The notes under the pieces are model-generated. The model ran no database searches. It saw nothing but the letters and a program-made list of their open reading frames with translations, and was not told where the DNA came from. From assembly GCA_047495785.1 (NCBI GenBank), contig JBLDXI010000007.1, positions 4,216,001-4,280,000 of the forward strand: 64,000 bases of DNA. The letters are read 5' to 3'. The first letter of the stretch is position 1. Each line of letters starts with the position of its first letter. Positions 10,850 through 22,450 of this stretch are shown here, piece by piece. The position numbers were made by a program, and so were the translations under genes. Source of the stretch: Lepidodermella squamata. Lineage: Eukaryota > Gastrotricha.

Positions 10850-13261
10850 TCAAAAGACTACGACTGCTGAGTATACATTGAGGCCAATAATGCAATCTAA
10901 GAGTGCGAGAAAGGCCGCTAAATCGAATGCTCGAGCAACAGGAAGTGTCACCCCGAAAATCGTTATCTTTACGCATGTTTTCATCATCAAATTACGGCGT
11001 CGCGATGTCATTGAGTACATAACAGTTTCATAGAAAGCAGTCAATGCTGTTAGGCAGCTTAAAATCAAAATATACTCAGCCATCAGAACGGATTCACTTG
11101 TTTCGGGGAGTTCCCGGTGAACATCAGATTGTGAGACTATCAAGCTTAGCAGGAGAGTTCCAGTGAAAACTGGCCGATCGGGTACATTCGGCTGCATGAT
11201 GAGGGACCCGAAAACTAGAAACATTATAATGGCGCAAGGTGCTAAGTTGTTCATTAGATAAGGCCAATATTTTCGTGAAAACGCAACAGTAAATCGAGCG
11301 TAACTTGATGTTCCGTTCCTTCGAAGTAAGGAAGTCGTCAAACCCTGGCCTGTGGATGCAGATTCAAGTTTCCACAACTCACTCGCGAGTGATCCATTAA
11401 AACTCAGTCGAGCGCCGTCAAATTTAACGAATCTATCAGATTCATCCAGCACAAATGTGAAATCGCATTGTTGGGCGTCGAATGGGAATTTTCGTAGCTT
11501 CAGCTCACATTTCGACCTCAACACGCCGTAGCGCATCCAGTGGAAAAACAGTGTTCTGTTCGGCGTGGTTGGATAGAAAACAGCTTGCGTCAGTTCTTCG
11601 AATCCACTTTTCATGTAAATATCGATCGACGTATTTGCGAATCGCACGCCAGGCACCCATACTTGTTTCCTATCAACAGCGTACACTCGATCAGCCTCGT
11701 TCACATTTGGTGCTGTGACTTCTTTCGGGCAGTTTGTTACTACCCACTGGAGAGTCAGCATTACGCTTACTGCAATCGATCGATCTTTATCGTTTATTTC
11801 AACCAGAGAGTTCAACTCCATGGTAATGAAAATTTTAGAATTGTAACTTGGAGCTCTAAAAATGAGCAATTTAATCGGAAATAGAATATTTTGATATGAA
11901 GGTTTTACCTGACTTTTGGTAAGATGGCCTCGCAAGTGGTAATATCTTCGATCGAGACGAGAGGCACTAAATTTCCATCAATGAGGTCTGGTATCTGGAA
12001 CTCGGAAGTTTGCGAAGAGAAGTCATAGGTTCGAGCTGTTGTTGTGCTGCTACTTGAGGTTGGGGAATCCCCCACCGTGGTCGAAATGGTCACATCTGAA
12101 ATAGATGGGATTGAAGACGTTGGCTGGCTGGAGCTTTCTGCATTTGTATAGTTTGTGCTCAATTTCGTCGAAGATGGGGTTAGACCTGAAGTCAAGGTCT
12201 GAGATGTATAGCTAGAGCTGCTGTCAGCCGTTGAGTGGGAACTAGAGCTCGTTGAAGAAGTGCTGGGTAATTTGGTTGATGTTGAAACCATTGTAGTTGC
12301 CGATGTTGTAGCGACAGATGTTGTTTTAACAGTTGAAGTTTGGAAGTAGCCCGTGCAGTTGTACATTTTGACCGAGTAAATGTCGAGAGTATCCGAGTAA
12401 GAGCCACTTCTGCCTCCCACACCAAACACCATGTTCTGCCCAGTAAAATAGCTTGATATTTTGACTGGCGACGTCAAATTCGAGTACGGACCAAGACACG
12501 TTCCATTCAAAAGGCACATTCCTATCTAATTTGAAATGTCGAATCAACCTTAACTTTCTAGAAATGATGTTTGAAAAATTACCGCAATATCGGTTCCATT
12601 AAGGACTCGCAGTTGATGCAGCACGAAGTTGTTTCTAAACCAGGGCGAAATCGGTATTGAAGACTTCCGGACTAGCTCAATTGGAGTAACGTTCTGAGTT
12701 TGATAAGCCAAAGCACTCATGCTTGTTTGATATGGACTGAATCGAACAGTCAGACCGAGAGACAGACTCGTGGTGACCGAATACATGCCACCTATCAAAT
12801 TTTGTAAAATTAAATCATATCACTAGGCATGATGGTCAAACCTGAGGTGAGAGGTCTTCGCACAGAAGCATTGTTAGCTATGAAAACTGAAAAACCGTCA
12901 CCGTTATCTGCATCAAAAGCCATTGTATAGGCCAGGATTTCGATATAAAAATCGTCCAAATCGAAAATCTAAAAGCCAAGATATAAATCAACGAAATCCC
13001 TAGGTTGAATCAAACTTGTTTATTCCACAGCCCAGTTTCTCGCCACGTGTTGCCTTCCGAGGTGAGACGCGTCGTGTTAGCAGGCTGATCGGTTGTATTG
13101 AGATTAGGCATTGCAAGATAGTCCCAATAGGCAGCACGGTCGGTATCGTGATTGATCAGTGACATTTGAGGGACCAAGGTGCCACATGAACTAACGCCTT
13201 GACTTGAAGTCAGGCGAGTTTGAATAGTCGTTAGTAGTAAAATTTGAAAAATCGGAATCAT
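10850..13261 (-). CDS. Channel gene B: single type-II lectin-like module, Ser/Thr linker and Cys-loop ion channel
   Basis: Five exons, complement(join(10850..11855,11909..12525,12583..12791,12842..12968,13016..13261)), 734 aa. A signal peptide (MIPIFQILLLTTIQTRLTSS) precedes one module of about 230 residues. That module contains FYIEILAY and DADNGDGFSVFIANNAS; the GDGFSVF pattern resembles the core strand of L-type/ConA lectins. A Ser/Thr linker (about 255-362) and the channel domain follow, with Cys loop CELKLRKFPFDAQQC and M2 stretch PDRPVFTGTLLLSLIV. The module differs from the first module of genes A, C, D and F, so I call it type II. It is closely related to gene E. Exon 5, as in all paralogs, holds nearly the whole channel. 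The predicted localisation is the plasma membrane with a large glycosylated ectodomain. Confidence 0.85.
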
Positions 13262-14042
13262 TTGAATTTCTTTTCACGTGAAAATATAAACCGGTCCACA
13301 ATTATGTCAAATATACAGGATATTTGCTTTATCCTGAAGTTGAGTAGCGAATATAATCGAGGTCAAGAATAAATTATTTAACGCTTCTTGCTGCTCGCTG
13401 CTCGTAATGAGATGTCAAATAGAAATAAAAATTTAAAATATTCGAGTGCGACGTGGGCTGTCGAGTTTATGACTGCAATCGATAAGCGTGAACGCGAGCT
13501 CTGATACAGATGGTGAGATTTGGTTGTGTTTTAGCGACGTTTTCGAACTCCGAGCAAAACACAACGCAAAACTGGTCACGTTTATTAGTTGAGTCTGTTC
13601 CCGTAGTCGAACCTCAATGCCACAAGACCTTAGGACTTAGGATAACAAATATGAGACATGTTGTACGCGCACTTTAGCTTTCCATATGTGCGTGCAGGAT
13701 TACAGGATCGGAGCGCACGTGCCAAGATAATAACATGAAAAAAGGCTATATTTTGAGGTGTGGGTTCTTTGTTGCTTTGTCAGTTCGTCACTCCGTCATT
13801 CCCAAAAAACTAATAAACTTCAAAAAATGTTTTGGAGTCGAACCCAAAACCTTTAGATTGCGAGACCATTGAGGTGATACAACTATTCAATAGGGATTTT
13901 TCTATAAGAGAGTTGCAGTTTGATGCAGTTTTCTTCTTTCCTATTAGAATCGCCGATTATCCCCATATATTTGATCGAGGCCGATAAGTTTTAGGAAAGT
14001 GTTATCATTTATTAATAAGTTATCAAGTTAAAATTCTTCGAA
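13262..14042. other. Intergenic sequence with a tRNA-like remnant
   Basis: AT-rich, probably including the gene B promoter. On the minus strand at about 13827-13885 there is a T-arm-like TTTGG-GTTCGACT-CCAAA preceded by decayed D-arm-like sequence. This suggests a tRNA pseudogene or the head of a tRNA-derived SINE. No gene is seen. Confidence 0.4.
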
Positions 14043-14150
14043 CTTAGTGGAACCAGTGAATCCACAATTATCTGATTGGTCGGGTGGTTTCAAGTCTGTG
14101 ATTGGTTGGTTCAAAGAGCACGCGACACGCACCATTCAATTTTTTTCTGC
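14043..14150 (+). repeat. Left arm of an inverted repeat enclosing the tRNA cluster
   Basis: 108 bp that match the reverse complement of 15078-15184 with only a few mismatches and one short indel. The arms begin CTTAGTGGAACCAGTGAATC and end in a TTTTTTTCTGC-like tract. Confidence 0.85.
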
Positions 14151-14219
14151 GTGATGTAATGTGCGTGATGCGTTTATGTGATGTAATGTAGCGGAAAGTG
14201 AATACCCTTCTGCCATCTA

Positions 14220-14292
14220 GCCGAGATAGCTCAGTTGGGAGAGCGTTAGACTGAAGATCTAAAGGTCCCTGGTTCGATCCCGGGTCTCGGCG
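14220..14292 (+). tRNA. tRNA-Phe (GAA)
   Basis: Complete 73-nt cloverleaf. Acceptor GCCGAGA pairs with TCTCGGC. The D arm is GCTCAGTTGGGAGAGC, the anticodon GAA sits in CTGAAGA, and the T arm is CCTGG-TTCGATC-CCGGG. There is no intron. It is the first tRNA inside the 14043-15184 inverted-repeat unit. Confidence 0.95.
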
Positions 14293-14361
14293 TACCTTTT
14301 TGCGCTGTCTTTCGCGTATCCTAATTGCCATGTTAGAAGCCCAAGGGGGTTTTCTATCGCA

Positions 14362-14433
14362 GGCCTGTTGGTTTAGGTGTATGATTCTCGCTTCGGGTGC
14401 GAGAGATCTCGGGTTCAATATCTGAACGGGCCC
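14362..14433 (+). tRNA. tRNA-Pro (CGG), with weakened T stem
   Basis: A 72-nt cloverleaf. Acceptor GGCCTGT pairs with ACGGGCC, including one G-U pair. The anticodon arm is TCTCG-CTTCGGG-TGCGAGA and reads CGG. The T loop TTCAATA is normal, but the T stem (TCGGG/TCTGA) relies on two G-U pairs. It may be functional or in early decay. Confidence 0.7.
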
Positions 14434-14509
14434 ACTCGTTTTTTCTTCATTTGAATTTCAACAAGCTATTGAAAATTGATCACATAATCCAAGCATTTAA
14501 TTTCCCATC

Positions 14510-14581
14510 TCCCTGATGGTCTAGTGGTTAGGATTCCGCGCTTTCACCGCGGCGGCCCGGGTTCGATTCCCGGTCAGGGAA
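14510..14581 (+). tRNA. tRNA-Glu (TTC)
   Basis: 72-nt cloverleaf. Acceptor TCCCTGA pairs with TCAGGGA. The anticodon arm is CCGCG-CTTTCAC-CGCGG (anticodon TTC) and the T arm is CCCGG-GTTCGATT-CCCGG. All stems are canonical and there is no intron. Confidence 0.95.
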
Positions 14582-14652
14582 AGTTTTGCTTTGAAATGAG
14601 GTTTTTTGCAAAAATCTGACGTAAAACGTAAAACTGACAGTAAGTTTTTGAA

Positions 14653-14733
14653 AAGCTGGCGCCCATCGGGAGACTCCCCAGAAACTGCTCGCGGGAGACC
14701 AGAGGGTTCAACTCCCTGCCGAGGAGCTAGCTT
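14653..14733 (+). pseudogene. tRNA-like remnant
   Basis: The T-arm-like GAGGG-TTCAACT-CCCTG and outer complementarity AAAGCTGGC/GCTAGCTTT are recognisable. The D and anticodon arms do not fold into a convincing cloverleaf. It is probably a decayed tRNA copy; the isotype cannot be assigned. Confidence 0.4.
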
Positions 14734-14816
14734 TTTCCTCGATTTTAAAGCTGTACTAAAAAACTAACTTTCAAAGCGCATATACTATGTATGCGTATTG
14801 GCCAAAAAAGTACAAC

Positions 14817-14889
14817 CGCCCGATGTGGGGCTCGAACCCACGACCCTGGGATTAAGAGTCCCATGCTCTACCGACTGAGCTAACCGGGC
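14817..14889 (-). tRNA. tRNA-Lys (CTT)
   Basis: 73-nt cloverleaf on the minus strand. Acceptor GCCCGGT pairs with ATCGGGC. The D arm is GCTCAGTCGGTAGAGC, the anticodon CTT lies in GACTCTTAATC, and the T arm is GTGGG-TTCGAGC-CCCAC. It is fully canonical. Confidence 0.95.
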
Positions 14890-14959
14890 TGAGACTGAGA
14901 AGTGTACTGCTACATTTTATATTTCCTTACTGGTATTAATTCAGGATTAAAAATATTTC

Positions 14960-15031
14960 GAAGCTGCTAAGAGTCGAACCTGTCATCTTCCGACACTTAA
15001 CCAGACGCTTCGTCCACTGTGCCACAACCCT
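14960..15031 (-). pseudogene. tRNA-Arg-like pseudogene
   Basis: The minus strand keeps an Arg-type layout (GGCACAGTGGAC-AAGCGTCTG) and a GGTTCGACT T loop. The T stem and acceptor stem no longer pair, and the anticodon position reads AAG. I treat it as a degenerate tRNA. Confidence 0.5.
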
Positions 15032-15077
15032 ACCTTCTAAATGGAATCTACTCTACTAGATCATAGAAAAAGCAGTC

Positions 15078-15184
15078 GCAGAAAAAAATGGTACGTGTCG
15101 CGTGCTCTTCGAATCAACCAACCAATCACAGACTCGAAACCACCCGACCAATCAGATAATTGTGGATTCACTGGTTCCACTAAG
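15078..15184 (-). repeat. Right arm of the inverted repeat enclosing the tRNA cluster
   Basis: Reverse-complement partner of 14043-14150. Together they enclose about 0.93 kb holding four plausible tRNAs and two tRNA remnants. Confidence 0.85.
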
Positions 15185-15396
15185 AAATTCCTGTTTTTTG
15201 CATTTAAACGTTTGTAGTAAACCGGGTAACAACGACCATTTATCACCACCTTTAATCGGAATATCTTCGAACAAATTAGTAGAAATGCCTGGATATCTTC
15301 CAGGGCAACCACTAAGACTTGAAAATTGCCATTTCAATAATTGAAAACGTTTTTTATTAAACGTTTTAGTGATAACAAATGTTGTTATTCGATTGT

Positions 15397-15637
15397 TTAG
15401 AAAGCGACAATACATGCGTAAACATTCAGGCATAGGAATAAGTCGAAGGCAAGCAAAATCATCGCTAGATCACAAGCACGTGAACAGTGCATCTCAACTC
15501 CAAAGAGCACAATATAGAATCTTGCATTTTCCAGGTAACCACCTTCAGTCGACAAGGTGAACAATATAGCCTGATACAGAGCGATCCCAGCAGTTAGGCC
15601 ACAAAGAATGAGGATGTACTCCGCCATGAGAACTCAA
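15397..15637 (-). pseudogene. Truncated channel gene fragment (M3-M4 only)
   Basis: The encoded VLMAEYILILCGLTAG... to CDLAMILLAFDLFLCLNVYA matches only the M3 helix, short loop and M4 helix of the neighbouring channel family. It is closest to gene E. An in-frame TGA lies just upstream of VLMAEY, and no Cys-loop or M1/M2 sequence follows. The end nearest M4 is intact with a stop codon. It is probably the 3' remnant of a third type-II gene. Confidence 0.85.
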
Positions 15638-17013
15638 GTTGGAAACATTGGTCGATGAATAATTTAATACTCACACATGTTGTCGCTTTAGCTATTAATT
15701 GCTGGCGTTATTACACCGAGGTCCGGCAACTTTGGAGAAGACTCTGCTGATTGTTGGCGCGATCAAGGCGCGCTCGGACATCGATTGAGCAGTCAATGCA
15801 TTATATTTTGGCTAATGGCAGTGGGTGTTGGTCCCGTGCCAATGCTGTTTTCAAGACGCCCACCCACTTTTACTGTGTTTACGGTGAATTTTTGCGCCAA
15901 CGCATGTTGTGGGTATAATTAGCCCACGAGCCCACGCATCAATCGATGGTAGAAGGCCTGGGATGTGCTCGAGGGACGGTGGTGCAAATTCAATTCGGCA
16001 GCAGCCATGTACATATTCCGCTATTTTTCACGCGTTTTCCTTTTATACTTCCAAAAAAGATGTGCTCATTTGCTATTTCGACAAAGCACATATGTTGGAA
16101 AGATTCGGTTCAGTTTACAGTTTACATGAAAGTAATATGGGGCCAAGTAATTGCTAAATTTCCTTTCTGCTATGTCATGGGGTCCATGGATTGTTTTACA
16201 ACTGACAAAATAATTGTTCATGAGACATCGCTACTAAATAGTCAACTGGTAATTTAATCTCGCTTACTCTAGCCTCAAACTAACTCTAGCCTAACGTTAT
16301 TCCTCTCAAACGTCAAGCACAATTCGCATAATTCAAGGCACCGTGGATCTGCAATCTGAAACCTTCGCTTCAGACGAGCCATGTCGATGTTGGCAAGCTG
16401 CAGGCGTGTTTACGAGCGAACGTCACAAGCGAAGCTGATTCTCATTCTCATGAAATTAAACAAAGAAATAAGAGTTCAAGAACATATAAGCCGAACATAT
16501 GATGCGCGCAAAGGTGAAAGGATGTTTAGAGCAGTTTGCTGATTGCTGATCAACATTTTTGAGACATAAAACAACCTTCCCTTCCCTTTCGGTTCGAGTT
16601 CGAGATGAGCACGGACCAAGCTGCATGTCGGAGCTGTCTTAGAAAAACCGCTCTCACAATAGTATCCGAGTACTTCCTCGTCGTAAATTTCCACAGTCCT
16701 TACGCCTGTTTTAGTTAGTTGAATAGGCGAGCGATCAATCTGTAAACTGATAGTAATTAAAAAGAACTGTTCTGAGCAGCCTTTCGAGAACTGCGTGGAA
16801 GCTATTACGACCACGCGCTATTAGTGATTTTCGAAAAAGCAGGCATTTTTTATGCGAAATAATGCAGTTATGACAGCACTTTGTTGTCATCACGAAACAG
16901 GAAAGCCTCTGACATTCAATAATCAGTACAGTTCATAAAAATCTCACGAAAATCTGGTATTGCGATTGTTGAATAGATGCATAGATGCTTACGCTCCACT
17001 ACCTTTTTCTTTG
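15638..17013. other. Intergenic region without a recognised gene
   Basis: A minus-strand frame at 16476-16814 is open but shows no family signature and no signal peptide. I see no repeat or RNA gene. The end nearest 17013 should contain the promoter of channel gene C. Confidence 0.4.
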
Positions 17014-20000
17014 ATGTCTAAATCCATGCGTGGAATAGTCCCTTGCTTTCTGGTGCTTCTGGCATTTCATCAGAGTGGTACTAATTTTGACGAAGGGCTT
17101 ATTCGAACATTATGAATATTTTCTTAGATGCTGGGTACCCAACACCGGACGAAGCAACCTTCCCATTGCCATTGGGCTACCAAGGCACGCCGTGCTTTGA
17201 TTTTCAAAATTCCTTTGACTACGTCAACTCAACGACCAACTTTTCTACCGTCTCTTTCATCACTGGAGTCAATGGAAACAAACTACCAACAGGGCTTCAA
17301 CTCATTACGCGATCGCCACTGCTCATGTACGGAAAATTCTATTCTGGAATCAACGTAAGGGGGAAATGTTAGACATATTGCTGTGTTATCGTTTGCATTC
17401 ACATTGAAGGCGTTTTTCTGCCCCACTGCAAACTTCCGAATCGAATTGGACATCGAGACTTCTTACACCTTCTATAACAATTTATACGCTTGGTTCGCCA
17501 TCTACATCTCCGAGGCCGCCATTACACCCAGTGAGCGAAGATTAAAAATAGGATGGAAAAGATAATTAAAATGGTATATCGTATATCCACAGAGGCTTAT
17601 GTCTCGTTAAGTGTCTGGGATCAGTTCAAAATGCCAAGAGGTCTAAATCTGGCATTCCAGCTGAAACCTGGTGGATTTGCCTATGGTACTTACTACACTC
17701 AGAACCTGACGGCATATGAATTCTTCCCGGGAAATTCGCCGAATCAAACTTCGGTAGCATCATGCGGCAGCTCTTCGTTCTTAGACAACTCCGGCGTCAC
17801 CAACGCCCGCCTCATAATTCAGGTCGTCAACGACTATGCAACTGTCGCAGTTTCGCCTCTTCCAGCCTTTGGAACTACTGAGACCTGCACCTGCTTCGCG
17901 AACCTGTCCGTGCCACTAATGGCCTCCACGGTCATGGCAGTTCACCTGCCAGTTATTACTCTGCTTGCCACAAGAGGCAATCTTTCCGATGTTCTCGTGC
18001 GAAGGCTGTACTTCTTCGGCCTAACACCAGGTACCAAATCGACTCCAGTTTTTCCGGCTCAAGGTACCTGTATGAACTATCAGAATCAAACCACGGTCAC
18101 GCCTGGCTCGACGCAGAGTGTAGCGACGACTGCAGCTCCCAACCCCAGCACTTCAACAGTCGCTTCTACTCAGACAACGAAATCGACAGTAACATCAACA
18201 CCATCAACAACGATTATTCCAACGAGCGTGTCTACAGCTACTTCTTCCGGGGTATTGCCTAGTTCGACAATGTCAGTCATCGCGAGCTCAAACGCCGTGC
18301 AACAAACCTCCTCAAGTATTACATCAAAGGCGCCGTTTACTGGCATTTCAGTGACTACAGCCCTTATCTCAGGAAATACTACTTCAGCTCCGACGCCCTA
18401 TCTGAAAGCATTGGGCTTGCCCTACATGTGGTCGAGTCCACCTACTTTTCTACCGCTTAATTCTTTCAATGTATTCGACCCTTCTTCCTTACTTGCTGCG
18501 AATATTCGCTTAGACCAAGGAGCGGTTGCCAATGCGAGTGGTCTGCAGCTGGACAAGTACCACACGGTAGACAGCGGGGTGGCTATCTTGGACAATACGC
18601 TACCTGCTAGCCTTGCCGTAACAGGGTTTCGTACTGAGCTCGAATTTACATCGGCTTTCGATCTTAATTCAACAGGATATCTCGTTGTCGGAATTTCAAC
18701 GTCACCTGCTTCGCTGAGTTAGTTCATATTTTTTTATTTTTGTGTACGATTTCCAGGTTACCATACAACTGTTTCAGACAACGTCTCTGGTTCCATCAGC
18801 AACTACGACGGTCTTCACATTTCACTCAAGCTTGGGCAAGGCTGCATGGCCTATCTGACCTACGACGAAAATACAACAGCAGCTGCTAACAAGGTTCCGC
18901 TGGATTATGGATTCAACTCGGGATCGATGCTTATCAATGCCAATCAAAGCCCTGGAGCTTCGAATTATCGCCTCATCATTCAAAGTGTCGGCGACAGAGT
19001 CACCGTAGGTTTCTCACTTTGCTTCTGAAGTCGATTTTTTCTGTTTTCATGCTCAAAATAGGTTGCAATCGCTATTATGCCAGGTAATTCAAGCGTGATT
19101 CTGTTCTCAGACGTCAGTGTTCCAGGCTTCAGTGCACGGCAACTTGCAAGCGGCAATGCTAAAACGCAGTTAATTGCCGTAGGCGGCACTCAGGCAGATG
19201 CTGCTGTGAAAAGCCTCAGTTTTTGGTCCTTGAAAGCATCAGTTTCTACAACGCCCACTTCGGCGACAACGATGAGAATTCGCTCCTTTGATTTTTCGTC
19301 GAACATGTCCGAGTTCAATATTCCTTATCTGATCGATGGGAATATGATTCCGCTGCTGAAACTGTCAGACCTCACAACGTGCGAATTCCTAGCACCTGAT
19401 GTTAGGTTTGTTGTTGGTTCAAAAGACGCAATTTAAAATTGAACTGTTGAGTCAAATTTCAAAAAAAGAAAAGGAAGGAGAAAATGCCGATAGGCAAAAA
19501 TTGACCCATTACTAAAAATCTGATTAGTTACACCATTTTTCGACAAGACATTTTAATTTTCTACCCGCAGAGCACCTGATTACAACACAAACGTATTCGT
19601 CTCTTTGAAATTCAAAACCCTGGAAGACATTGACGCTAAATCGAGGCAGATGCTAGCTGGCGCGCAGCTCAATGTCAAATGGGCAGTAAACAGCTGTCCC
19701 GCTGAGGTGACGGCTCCGAACGTTGACGAAGCCGATCGGGTGTACTTGGTTAACCGCAGCGAAATATGGGTGCCGATCATGCGGTCTGTCAACACAACCT
19801 CAGACCTCTACATGGAGAACAGTGTGTCTTGGAAGGAGCAGGTTCACGTCGCCTATTACCCCACAACTCCTAACCGAACGCTGTTCTTCCATTGGATCCG
19901 CTTCGGAGTGATGAAAGCGAAGTGCTGGCTCAAGCTACGAAAGTTCCCGTTCGACTCGCAGCAGTGCGATTTCACATTTGTCCTCGACGAGGCTGACAAC

Positions 20001-20579
20001 TTTTTGAAATTCGGCGGTAGCCGCGTGATGTTTGATAAGTCGTTCAACAGTGATTTATGGACGTTCGAAGCTGCGACCACATCTTTCGGCCTGACGGTAT
20101 CGCCCTTGCGAGAGAACGGAACGTCCAGCTACTGCAAATTCACGGTAACATTCGCTCGCGTGCCAATGCCGTATCTCATGAACAACATGGCGCCATGTGC
20201 TATAATCATGGTCCTGGTATTTGCGTCTCTGATTTTCCAACCCGACTGCCCCGATCGACCAACATTTTCTGGGATGCTGCTGCTCAGCCTGATCGTCATC
20301 CAATCTGACGTTTTCAACAACATCCCGGACACATCGGAATCAGTCCTAATGGCCGAGTACATGCTGATCCTGTGTGCCTTGACAGCAATGGTCACGCTGT
20401 ACTCGGCCGTGTCTTTCGCTGCGACCGTGCGGTATCCTTACTTGGTGGAAGATGTTGCTAATGTGTCGGTTCTGCGTGCTGAAATCTGCTACGCTCGAGC
20501 GATGGATCTTTCTGTATTTTGTCTTGCTACTTCTTTGTTCATGGTCCTGAACCTATACGCTTCACTGGTTGTTGCTTGA
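17014..20579 (+). CDS. Channel gene C: two lectin-like modules, long mucin linker and Cys-loop ion channel
   Basis: Seven exons, join(17014..17077,17128..17354,17410..17530,17593..18717,18778..19004,19062..19405,19571..20579), 1038 aa. The start could also be the in-frame ATG at 17026. Exon boundaries and phases match gene A exactly. The signal peptide (exon 1) is followed by module 1, opening GYPTPDEATFPLPLGYQG. A Thr/Ser/Pro linker of about 100 residues (about 302-400) leads to module 2 and then the channel domain in exon 7. The Cys loop is CWLKLRKFPFDSQQC, with the first Cys near residue 820. The M2 region reads PDRPTFSGMLLLSLIV. Much of exon 4 is nearly identical to gene F, suggesting recent exchange. 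All reading frames are open, so the gene is probably functional. Confidence 0.85.
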
Positions 20580-21359
20580 CCCTCAGTGAACTCATGATAT
20601 TGACGTATTCCTTCTTGTATCTTATCTAATCGCCACAAACCGCTTTTGTTGATGTTGATTATAATGGCAAATATGCCGCTCAACCGCGATGCAACACTCA
20701 ATTAAACAGTGCATGACTTGATTTAAAGTTGATTTTATTGCGTAGGATTATCGTAAAAATTGTCAGATAAATAAAGTATGAAGTCACGTTATATTCTTCA
20801 TGATGCAATATACGCGTGTGTTTTTAGCCACATTTTTGGTGAATTCTTTTTCCCGAACTTTGAACTCGCGTGACGTATTTCGTGGCTTTAAATTGGCAAA
20901 CACGAAGAACACGCGGCGGAGCAACATAGCATGGCTCTTCGAAATCATGAGGACACGTGGTCGCATGCAAATCACAGGCTCCGTTTTTTCCCCTGGATAA
21001 AAACCGCTACTAAACCTGGTTTTTCTAATCCTTCAAACGCTGGAATTTGCAACAGCTCATACTCCACTGATGCAATATGCAATCCACGGCAGTGGTATTC
21101 CTTGATCGTCGGGGCCTTTCACCTACCATGGCCGCTACCATTCTATAGTGCTGTCGACATCTTAGTGTGTCTCGGTTTTTTGGGCTAAATTGATTTTGAA
21201 CATTGACCTTAACTCTTCTCTGGACTACTAAGTGCCATGTTTACGTGCTCATGCTGGCTAATGCTAGCAGCTAGCATAAGGCTTTGAATTATTAATGCTC
21301 GAAATTAACTCAAATAGCTGCCGTTTGATTTTACGATATAAAAGCCATCATACTGGGCA
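20580..21359. other. Intergenic region 5' of the hAT-type element
   Basis: Contains the 3' end of channel gene C, with AATAAA-like sequence near 20768. The rest is AT-rich and shows no ORF of interest. Confidence 0.4.
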
Positions 21360-22450
21360 CAGGGCTGCAAAAAGTGTACCACCATGCCACCCTTGGGGGT
21401 GGGAAATTTTCGACGTGAAAACCCTGTTTTTGTGGGAAGTTGCCGCCGGAGGCGATTTTTTTGATAAATATGGGTCTAAATTTAAATTTTTTTGTTAAAT
21501 TTTTAACAATGAAACGACTACAACTCACCTTGCTATTTAGCGCTTCTCGCGATTTATCAAGTCCACATCCTATTCACTATTCATAAATCTAATATGATTG
21601 ATATGCGTGCGAGCTATATTGATTTCCCACTTCTCTATATAACTTCTTACTGGCTTGGAATTTGGGAAAACAAATTTGATATTCGGAATCAGCGCGAAAA
21701 ATTAGGGTAGTCAGCAAATTTGCGCACGGTTATCGTGAAAATTGGTGAAGAAATGGGAATGTAGAGAAATTAACTTGTGCGCGCGTAAGAGAGCGCGCGC
21801 GCACGCATCACACGCTACACACGGCTTCCCCGCTCATGCGCGCTTCCCAAATGCGCACGGTGGAGCGCGTGGAAGGCTGGGGCGCGCACACACACACACA
21901 TTTTGAAAGCGCGCGCGTGTGTGCGCACTTCAATCCGCGTAATGTTTGACGGCCTATTTCTTCCCGATTTTGCTTGCTAACTGTGCGCAAATTTGCTGAC
22001 TACCCTAATTTTTCGCGCTGATTCCGAATATCAAATTTGTTTTCCCAAATTCCTGATAGTTACCGAGTTGTAATAACTATGTAAAATCGTAAATTGGGCA
22101 ATATCAGTCCTTAAAAAACACTAGTTTTTTGGTAATTGACGAGTTTTCCCATGAATTATCAAGAATAAATACTCAAAAATAGTGATTCTGGGTGTTTAAA
22201 GCATGAAATATAGCCAGAAATATCCAATTTGGCTTGCAGCGCTGCTTTATTGGGTGTTAATAAGTCCTCAAATGATCAACCTGTGGATATCGTTGATTTC
22301 TCTGCGCTCGCTATGTTTATTTTTCAATCTAGTAACGCGCAACATGAAGGTGCGTGGTGGAAACACGTTAAAATGGGTTGAAATGAGGCGGAGGCGATTT
22401 GGGAAGATTTAAGCTCGGTGGTGGGAAGAAAAACACTTTTTGCAGCCCTG
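21360..22450. mobile_element. Non-autonomous hAT-type DNA transposon
   Basis: The 1091-bp element starts CAGGGCTGCAAAAAGTGT and ends with the exact reverse complement of those 18 bases. It is flanked by a perfect 8-bp duplication, ACTGGGCA (21352-21359 and 22451-22458). An 8-bp duplication with CAGGG-type ends is the hallmark of the hAT superfamily. No transposase ORF is present, so it must have moved using enzyme supplied elsewhere. Confidence 0.88.
21657..22053. repeat. Perfect 71-bp inverted repeat inside the hAT-type element
   Basis: Arms 21657-21727 and 21983-22053 are exact reverse complements. The about 255-bp centre is rich in alternating GC and CA (for example GCGCGCGCGC and ACACACACAC). 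It could be a nested foldback element or part of the host transposon's own structure. Confidence 0.85.

Noticed and set aside
16476-16814. Minus-strand open frame of 112 codons
   Set aside because: No signal peptide, membrane helix or family motif, and composition like the surrounding non-coding DNA.
21781-21935. Alternating GC/CA tract considered as a CRISPR-like or satellite array
   Set aside because: No regular repeat-spacer unit; it is the core of the palindrome inside the hAT-type element.
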